Below, piece after piece: positions 7,039 to 12,141 of a DNA stretch of 12,141 nt. The position numbers were made by a program, and so were the translations under genes. The stretch comes from Willaertia magna (lineage: Eukaryota > Heterolobosea > Eutetramitea > Acrasida > Naegleriidae): the NCBI GenBank assembly GCA_902984215.1, contig CADWAF010004612.1, positions 1-12,141 of the forward strand, in the 5' to 3' direction. The notes beneath the pieces are model-generated. The model saw only the letters and a program-made list of their open reading frames with translations, was not told the origin of the DNA and made no database searches. How positions within the stretch are numbered: position 1 is the first letter of the stretch; each line of letters begins with the position of its first letter.

Positions 7039-8640
7039 TTAGGTTATAAAGTCATCTCCAATTGAAGTTTTCTTTCTTCTTCTCTTTCTGTGATAGGTAC
7101 TGACAACGGGAGCTCTAGTTTCTGTGTCGAAATTACCGATTTGATTTGATGCGGTTGGACTTATCAACTTCTTTTGATTGTTATCTTCATCATCAACGTG
7201 GTCATTACTTTCGTTACTTTTAGATGAACTGCTATCTATTGAGTGAACGTTTTTCGTTTCGCCTTCCTCTTCTACATCTCTATTATATTCCTTTCTCTTG
7301 AGTGGATTAGAGTCGTTTTCTAAATCAACTTCCTTGATGCAATCCATAGGATCTGATATCACTAATACTGGTGGGACTTTTGTTCCTTCATCTTTCTTAT
7401 TGTCACCTTCTTTTTTGTTTTCATTAATTTCGTTCTTCTTTTGATTTTCTTCTTCTTTTCTTTCTTTCATTGCCTTGTCATAAATATTATCTGATAAAAC
7501 ATCAACATCTGAAAACTCTAAAATTCTGTCAAAATAATTCTTAATCAACTTAAGTTTCAATATTTCTCTTTCCTTAACCAATTCAATCATTTGTTTTACT
7601 TTTACAAAATCATTCTTTAACATACTTAAATAAATAAAATTATTTTCTAGTGTTACAATTTTCTCTAATGCATTCTTTTTCTGTTCTATTATTTTATTAT
7701 ACTTGTTCTCCCAATAACTTTTAACAGATAAAATATCATAAACTTTTAATTCTATATTAAAAAATCTACTTAAGTCTAATACTTGATTGACAGAAATAAA
7801 ATAATTTGTATTATTTTTAATTAATCTATTTAATAAAGATATAATTCTTTCAAAATCTAATTCACTTAATGGAATAATTCTACTTTTATTATAATTATCT
7901 AACCATTCTTCGTCCTCACTCTCTAAATCATATTCTATACCAATTTCTTCAATTAATTCGTCTTCATCTGTAAAACTATCATTTACAAATATTAAGTTAT
8001 TAAAATTCCTTTTTGATTCATATTTTATATATTTTTTGGGTCTTTTAAATTTACTTGTCTTTACATGATCTTCAATGATTTTAAAAGTAGGTATCGGAAT
8101 GTGAATATTATCAAAATCAATATCATGAAATTCATGATTTTCTTCAATTTCTCTTGCCCTTCTACTTTTTGACATTAAAGCACCATCAACTAGAGTAATT
8201 GTACCATTTCTATAGTTTTCATCTAAAAGTAAATCTAAATCCTTTTGATTTACAGATAAATTAGATAATTTAATAATATCAGAGTTATTACTTGTTGAAG
8301 TAGATGAAGATTGTAGCTTACTTTCCGATATTGCGGAATTTATTTTCTTTTTAAGGCTTTGAACATTTTTCAAATCTCCAGAATGAAGTAAAATTAATTT
8401 CTTTTGAACATCTAATTTTCTTGGACGAATAGTCATTCCCGAAGAAGATGACCGTGCAGGTGAAGTTGAAGTACTTGCCTTTCGGGATGACGTCCTCTTC
8501 TTTATATTCTTCTTTTTCTCATTATCATCTTCTACCTTTTCTTCAGTTTCCTTTTCATCTTCCTCTGAACTATCATCTTCTCTAGAGGATGAATCTTTTT
8601 TTTCTTTAAACTTGATCGTAGATTCTTTTCTTTTGGGCAT
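7039..8640 (-). CDS. Enhancer of Polycomb-like (EPL1/EPC) protein, copy 1 (533 aa)
   Basis: An intronless frame from ATG at 8638-8640 to TAA at 7039-7041. Residues about 69-325 resemble the EPL1 (EPcA) domain: MTIRPRKLDVQKKLILLHSG near the start (family: fRpRkLD..kplpi), then IPIPTFKIIEDH with FKRPKKYIKY, then IEYDLESEDEEWLDNYN and LSELDFERII (family: YDmDeeDe.wL..N...l....fE.i), then YWENKYNK (family: YW..KR). In yeast and animals EPL1/EPC is the NuA4/Piccolo acetyltransferase scaffold for nucleosomal H4/H2A. No PHD finger is seen, which argues against BRPF/Jade. The N-terminus (MPKRK, Ser/Glu/Lys-rich) and C-terminus (HRKRRRKK) look like nuclear localisation signals; the 395-510 region is charged and probably disordered. 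A second copy lies 2980 bp to the right. Confidence 0.75.
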   Translation of the reverse strand: MPKRKESTIKFKEKKDSSSREDDSSEEDEKETEEKVEDDNEKKKNIKKRTSSRKASTSTSPARSSSSGMTIRPRKLDVQKKLILLHSGDLKNVQSLKKKINSAISESKLQSSSTSTSNNSDIIKLSNLSVNQKDLDLLLDENYRNGTITLVDGALMSKSRRAREIEENHEFHDIDFDNIHIPIPTFKIIEDHVKTSKFKRPKKYIKYESKRNFNNLIFVNDSFTDEDELIEEIGIEYDLESEDEEWLDNYNKSRIIPLSELDFERIISLLNRLIKNNTNYFISVNQVLDLSRFFNIELKVYDILSVKSYWENKYNKIIEQKKNALEKIVTLENNFIYLSMLKNDFVKVKQMIELVKEREILKLKLIKNYFDRILEFSDVDVLSDNIYDKAMKERKEEENQKKNEINENKKEGDNKKDEGTKVPPVLVISDPMDCIKEVDLENDSNPLKRKEYNRDVEEEGETKNVHSIDSSSSKSNESNDHVDDEDNNQKKLISPTASNQIGNFDTETRAPVVSTYHRKRRRKKTSIGDDFIT

Positions 8641-8885
8641 TTTTATTCTTTTCTTGCTTTTTCATGTGTTGTGCGCCTATTTTAACGGAATTTTTTTTAA
8701 TCTTTAAAAATTAAATTTAATCAAAAGCCTAGTCAAAAAGAAGGCTTTGTGCATTTCTTCTCTATTGTTTCTTTTCTTCTTTTATTTCGCATTAATAAAT
8801 CAACAATAAATCCTTTATTTCTTTTCAGAATCAATAAACTGGAATAATGTGAATCCTTTTTCACATAAAAAAACTTTACAAAAAA
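8641..8885. promoter_or_regulatory. Divergent promoter between EPL1-like gene and secreted-protein gene, copy 1
   Basis: 245 bp between two divergent starts. The duplicate at 11609-11835 conserves GTGTTGTGCGCCTATTTTAA close to the EPL1 start. It also conserves an inverted repeat AAAGCC (8724-8729) / GGCTTT (8743-8748). A polypyrimidine run ending in AG just before AATCAATAAACTGG is kept too and could be a 3' splice site of a 5'-UTR intron of the plus-strand gene. No strong TATA box. Confidence 0.5.
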
Positions 8886-9221
8886 ATGAGACAGCTCTTT
8901 ATCTTCACACTTTTCTTTTTTCTTCTTTTTCTCTCACTCGTAACCAACAACACTTTGCAACAACAATCAACAGAACAAACACAACTCAACAATAAAGAAA
9001 TCAACAACAATGAAAATAATGAACTAATAATGAATAACTTTTTAAATTGGTTAACTAATAACCAAAAAGTTTATATCAATTCCAAACTCTTTTCAATCAC
9101 TTCCTTTCCACAATTATTATCTGCTGATTCTTCAAATAAAATTGTAAATAAAAATGTTAATCATTACTATTATTATGGTACACATTTAATTGCTAATAAG
9201 AAATGCTCCACCTCCTTTTAA
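8886..9221 (+). pseudogene. 3'-truncated secreted-protein gene with chimeric tail, copy 1
   Basis: The 111-residue frame starts at ATG in an A-rich context with a strong signal peptide (FIFTLFFFLLFLSLV, residues about 5-19), then a Gln/Asn-rich stretch. From residue about 49 a more ordered part reads MNNFLNWLTNNQKVYINSKL and later YYYYGTHLIA. At residue about 104 it crosses the duplication junction; the last residues (KCSTSF) and the stop come from antisense transporter exon 2 and intron 1 sequence. It is therefore the 5' part of a longer gene whose second copy starts at 11836. The FLNWL... and G-x-x-LIA pattern faintly recalls the start of Rubisco-LSMT/SETD-type SET domains, but this is weak. 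The fragment could still be transcribed from its duplicated promoter. Confidence 0.6.
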
Positions 9222-9844
9222 TTATTATTTGAATAAATATTTTAATTATTATATAATTCCAAAATTATTTCCAAAATTATTTAATATTTTCACGCAAACC
9301 AACCAGTAAAAAATGTTAAAATAATTGTGTTAAAAAAATTAAAATTAAATTAAATCATACCGTTTTTATAAGCAAGATAAGGGAATCTGACGAAACTGCC
9401 AAAACCTATTGCAGCTCCTAATGTTGCTAAAATAAATGATAATCTACTTCCCCATTGTTGTCTAGCATGTTGTTCTGGATTTTCAGGTTGTTCGGGAAGG
9501 TGGTCTATATCAACATCAATTGCTCCTTCAATTATTTTAGTTTCTTCTACAACAATAGGATTTGTTCTTTCTTCTTTCTCTTCTTCTTTGTTATTGATAC
9601 CTTTATTGTCACTAAAATGTTGAATGTTGTTATTTATTATATGGTGTTTTACAATGTGTGGATGGTCAATAACATCGTCATCATTATTTTCTTCATTATA
9701 ATTTCGTATTATATCTTCACTATCAATGCCATATCTTATTACACTTTCTTCTTCTCCCGAATTTGTTGTCCTTGTCAATACATTATTATTGTTATCAAAA
9801 TTATTAAGGTTTTCGTCTTCTTCTTCACGAAGGTGATGAGTCAT
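9199..9844 (-). pseudogene. Orphan exon 1 of the SNF transporter (truncated duplicate)
   Basis: Exon 1 (9361-9844), intron 1 (9215-9360, donor GTATGA kept) and only 16 nt of exon 2 (9199-9214) are present. The sequence then runs into the plus-strand gene on the other strand, so exons 2-5 are missing. The exon differs from 6375-6864 by a 6-nt deletion in the Glu run and few substitutions (Gly to Val, Asp to Gly), and retains [10 protein letters not shown]. An upstream ATG at 9893-9895 is in frame here and would add 17 residues ([17 protein letters not shown]); in copy 1 a one-base difference in an A run puts it out of frame. It cannot encode a working transporter. Confidence 0.85.
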
Positions 9845-10018
9845 TATTTTTTTTCCAATAATTGAGATGAACAAAAAGCTGATGCGGGCGATCATATTTT
9901 TTGATCCAAATGGAAGGTGGAAATGTTGGAAGACAAAGCTAGAAGATCTAATTCGCCTCCTTTTACATCATCATTTCTTGTTTCACTCGTTTAACTGTTT
10001 GCTGTAACTAACCACCCA

Positions 10019-11608
10019 TTAGGTTATAAAGTCATCTCCGATTGAAGTTTTCTTTCTCCTTCTCTTTCTGTGATAGGTACTGACAACGGGAGCTCTAGTT
10101 TCTGTGTCGAAATTACCTATTTGATTTGGTATAGTTGGGTTCATCAACTTCTTTTGATTGTTATCTTCATCATCAATATGATCATTACTTTCGTTACTTT
10201 TAGATGAACTGCTATCTATTGAGTGAACGTTTTTCGTTTCGCCTTCCTCATCTCTATTATATTCCTTTCTCTTGGGTGGATTAGAGTCGTTTTCTAAATC
10301 AACTTCCTTGCTGCAATCCATAGGATCTGATATCACTAATACTGGTGGGACCTTTGTTCCTTCATCTTTCTTATTGTCACCTTCTTTTTTGTTTTCATTA
10401 ATTTCGTTCTTCTTTTGATTTTCTTCTTTTCTTTCTTTCATTGCCTTGTCATAAATATTATCTGATAAAATATCAACATCTGAAAACTCTAAAATTCTGT
10501 CAAAATAATTCTTAATCAACTTAAGTTTCAATATTTCTCTTTCCTTAACTAATTCAATCATTTGTTTTACTTTTACAAAATCATTCTTTAACATACTTAA
10601 ATAAATAAAATTATTTTCTAGTGTTACAATTTTCTCTAATGCATTCTTTTTCTGTTCTATTATTTTATTACACTTTTTCTCCCAATAATTTTTAACAGAT
10701 AAAATATCATTTACTTTTAGTTCTATATTAAAAAATCTACTTAAATCTAATACTTGATTGACAGAAATAAAATAATTTGTATTATTTTTAATTAATCTAT
10801 TTAATATAGATATAATTCTTTCAAAATCTAATTCACTTAATGGAATAATTCTACTTTTATTATAATTATCTAGCCATTCTTCGTCTTCACTCTCTAAATC
10901 ATATTCTATACCAATTTCTTCAATTAATTCGTCTTCATCTGTAAAACTATCATTTACAAATATTAAGTTATTAAAATTCCTTTTTGATTCATATTTTATA
11001 TATTTTTTAGGTCTTTTAAATTTACTTGTCTTTGCATGATCTTCAATGATTTTAAAAGTAGGTATCGGAATGTGAATATTATCAAAAACAATATCATGAA
11101 ATTCATGATTTTCTTCAATTTCTCTTGCTCTTCTACTTTTTGACATTAAAGCACCATCAACTAGAGTAATTGTACCATTTCTATAGTTTTCATCTAAAAG
11201 TAAATCTAAATCCTTTTGATTTACAGATAAATTAGATAATTTAATAATATCAGAGTTATTACTTGTTGAAGTAGATGAAGATTGTAGCTTACTTTCCGAT
11301 ATTGCGGAATTTATTTTCTTTTTAAGGCCTTGAACATTTTTCAAATCTCCAGAATGAAGTAAAATTAATTTCTTTTGAACATCTAATTTTCTTGGACGAA
11401 TAGTCATTCCCGAAGAAGATGACCGTGCAGGTGAAGTTGAAGTACTTGCCTTTCGGGATGATGTCCTCTTCTTTATATTCTTCTTTTTATCATTATCATC
11501 TTCTACCTTTTCTTCAGTTTCCTCTGAACTATCATCATCATCATCTTCTCTAGAGGATGAATCTTTTTTTTCTTTAAACTTGATCGTAGATTCTTTTCTT
11601 TTGGGCAT
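10019..11608 (-). CDS. Enhancer of Polycomb-like (EPL1/EPC) protein, copy 2 (529 aa)
   Basis: Full-length intronless duplicate of the gene at 7039-8640, from ATG at 11606-11608 to TAA at 10019-10021. All EPL1 landmarks are kept: TIRPRKLD, IPIPTFKIIEDH, KRPKKYIKY, YDLESEDEEWL, LDFERII and the terminal HRKRRRKK. By eye it differs at about 17 residues plus small indels in the acidic runs (near residue 25, the ERKEE run and the RDVEEEGE/RDEEGE run). Within the domain the changes include Asp/Val in the FHDI-FDN motif, Leu/Ile in IIS-LNR, and Tyr/Asn, Ser/Asn, Asn/Lys and Tyr/Cys around the YW motif. No stop or frameshift, so both copies could be expressed. Which is ancestral, and whether both work in a NuA4-like complex, cannot be told from here. 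Confidence 0.75.
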   Translation of the reverse strand: MPKRKESTIKFKEKKDSSSREDDDDDSSEETEEKVEDDNDKKKNIKKRTSSRKASTSTSPARSSSSGMTIRPRKLDVQKKLILLHSGDLKNVQGLKKKINSAISESKLQSSSTSTSNNSDIIKLSNLSVNQKDLDLLLDENYRNGTITLVDGALMSKSRRAREIEENHEFHDIVFDNIHIPIPTFKIIEDHAKTSKFKRPKKYIKYESKRNFNNLIFVNDSFTDEDELIEEIGIEYDLESEDEEWLDNYNKSRIIPLSELDFERIISILNRLIKNNTNYFISVNQVLDLSRFFNIELKVNDILSVKNYWEKKCNKIIEQKKNALEKIVTLENNFIYLSMLKNDFVKVKQMIELVKEREILKLKLIKNYFDRILEFSDVDILSDNIYDKAMKERKEENQKKNEINENKKEGDNKKDEGTKVPPVLVISDPMDCSKEVDLENDSNPPKRKEYNRDEEGETKNVHSIDSSSSKSNESNDHIDDEDNNQKKLMNPTIPNQIGNFDTETRAPVVSTYHRKRRRKKTSIGDDFIT

Positions 11609-11835
11609 TTTTATTCTTTTCTTGCTTTTTCATGTGTTGTGCGCCTATTTTAACGGAATTTTTTTTTAATAAATAAATTAAAAGCCAAAAAGAAGGCTTT
11701 GTGCAATTCTTGTGTGTTTTTCTTCTTTTATTTCACATTATTAAATCGATTATTAAATCCTTTATTTCTTTTCTTTTTAGAATCAATAAACTGGAATAAT
11801 GCGAAGCCTTTTCCAACAAAAAACTTTACAAAAAA
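11609..11835. promoter_or_regulatory. Divergent promoter, copy 2
   Basis: 227 bp equivalent of 8641-8885. The element GTGTTGTGCGCCTATTTTAA and the inverted repeat AAAGCC (11681-11686) / GGCTTT (11695-11700) are retained, with a loop 5 bases shorter. The pyrimidine-rich tract before AATCAATAAACTGG still ends in AG despite an inserted stretch of T and C. Confidence 0.5.
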
Positions 11836-12141
11836 ATGAGACAGCTTTTTATCTTCACACTTTTCTTTTTTCTTCTTTTTCTCTCACTTGTGACCAACAA
11901 CACTTTGCAACAACAATCAACAGAACAAACACAACTCAACAATAAAGAAATCAACAATAATGAAAATAATGAACTAATAATGAATAACTTTTTAAATTGG
12001 TTAACTAATAACCAAAAAGTTTATATCAATTCCAAACTCTTTTCAATCACTTCCTCTCCACAATTATTATCTGCTGATTCTTCAAATAAAATTGTAAATA
12101 AAAATGTTAATCATTACTATTATGGTACACATTTAATTGCT
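11836..12141 (+). CDS. Secreted-protein gene, 5' part (copy 2, runs off the window)
   Basis: 102 codons are open from ATG at 11836 to the window edge. The signal peptide and Gln/Asn-rich linker match the truncated copy at 8886-9221, with one Phe-to-Ser change and one fewer Tyr in the YYY run. This copy is likely the intact gene, because the truncation in copy 1 is caused by the duplication junction and here the frame is still open at the edge, about 4 bp before the equivalent position. The region from MNNFLNWLTNN to GTHLIA is the only ordered part visible. A SETD/Rubisco-LSMT-like SET domain is a weak guess that needs the downstream sequence. Confidence 0.55.
   Translation, partial: MRQLFIFTLFFFLLFLSLVTNNTLQQQSTEQTQLNNKEINNNENNELIMNNFLNWLTNNQKVYINSKLFSITSSPQLLSADSSNKIVNKNVNHYYYGTHLIA

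Larger units (their letters stand above)
6216..9198. repeat. Tandem segmental duplication, unit 1 (about 2.98 kb)
   Basis: Direct repeat of the segment beginning at 9199, starting at AGAAATGCTCCACCTCC. It contains the first bases of transporter exon 2, intron 1 and exon 1, the whole EPL1-like gene, a divergent promoter and the 5' part of the plus-strand secreted-protein gene. The two units are very similar (a few percent substitutions plus small indels). The offset is 2983 bp at the left edge and 2980 bp at the EPL1 stop codon. Confidence 0.9.
9199..12141. repeat. Tandem segmental duplication, unit 2 (runs to window end)
   Basis: Second copy of the 6216-9198 segment in the same orientation. 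The window ends at CACATTTAATTGCT, matching 9181-9194, so it stops about 4 bp before the position equivalent to the unit-1/unit-2 junction. Whether the original right flank or a third unit follows cannot be seen. Confidence 0.9.

Noticed and set aside
1..12141. tRNA, rRNA, transposon ends or viral genes
   Set aside because: No cloverleaf with A/B boxes, no rRNA-like conserved blocks, no transposase or reverse-transcriptase motifs and no viral proteins were recognised on either strand.

Overview
This is an AT-rich eukaryotic nuclear segment (roughly 70-75% A+T by eye). The evidence is short GT-AG introns, A-rich starts (for example AAAAAATGAG), AATAAA-type poly(A) signals and eukaryotic protein families: an SNF/SLC6 transporter, an Enhancer-of-Polycomb protein and RCC1-like repeats. 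I cannot fix the organism from sequence alone. A compact, low-GC protist such as a heterolobosean amoeba (Naegleria or Willaertia relatives) is my best guess, held loosely. An AT-rich small invertebrate is the main alternative.

Layout. Positions 2-223 (+) hold the 3' end of a gene for a very basic Lys/Arg/His/Tyr-rich repeat protein. Positions 224-802 are intergenic with one odd ATG-less open frame on the minus strand. Positions 803-2035 (+) encode a divergent RCC1-like protein, followed by a frameshifted RCC1 relic at about 2197-2456. Positions 2643-3923 (-) encode the standout gene: a secreted 426-residue polyprotein made of about twelve short units, most of them cationic amphipathic helices, separated by acidic spacers that mostly end in Ala-Asp or Ser-Asp. 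It has the architecture of a multi-peptide antimicrobial or cytolytic precursor. Positions 4251-6864 (-) encode a five-exon SNF-family transporter, apparently with a 3-nt microexon and with all the classical Na1 side-chain ligands replaced.

From 6216 to the right edge the window is a direct tandem duplication of a unit of about 3 kb. Each unit holds the transporter's exon 1 and intron 1 (-), a full EPL1/Enhancer-of-Polycomb-like gene (-), a short divergent promoter, and the 5' part of a secreted-protein gene (+). Unit 1 is joined on its left to the intact transporter. Unit 2 probably leads into the intact plus-strand gene beyond the window. The junction at about 9198/9199 therefore makes two broken pieces: a truncated plus-strand gene with a chimeric tail, and an orphan transporter exon. 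EPL1 is left as two slightly diverged full-length copies.

The genes do not form one obvious pathway. The strongest candidate for an undescribed system is the peptide polyprotein. A second very cationic repeat protein lies at the left edge, but nothing in the sequence ties the two together.
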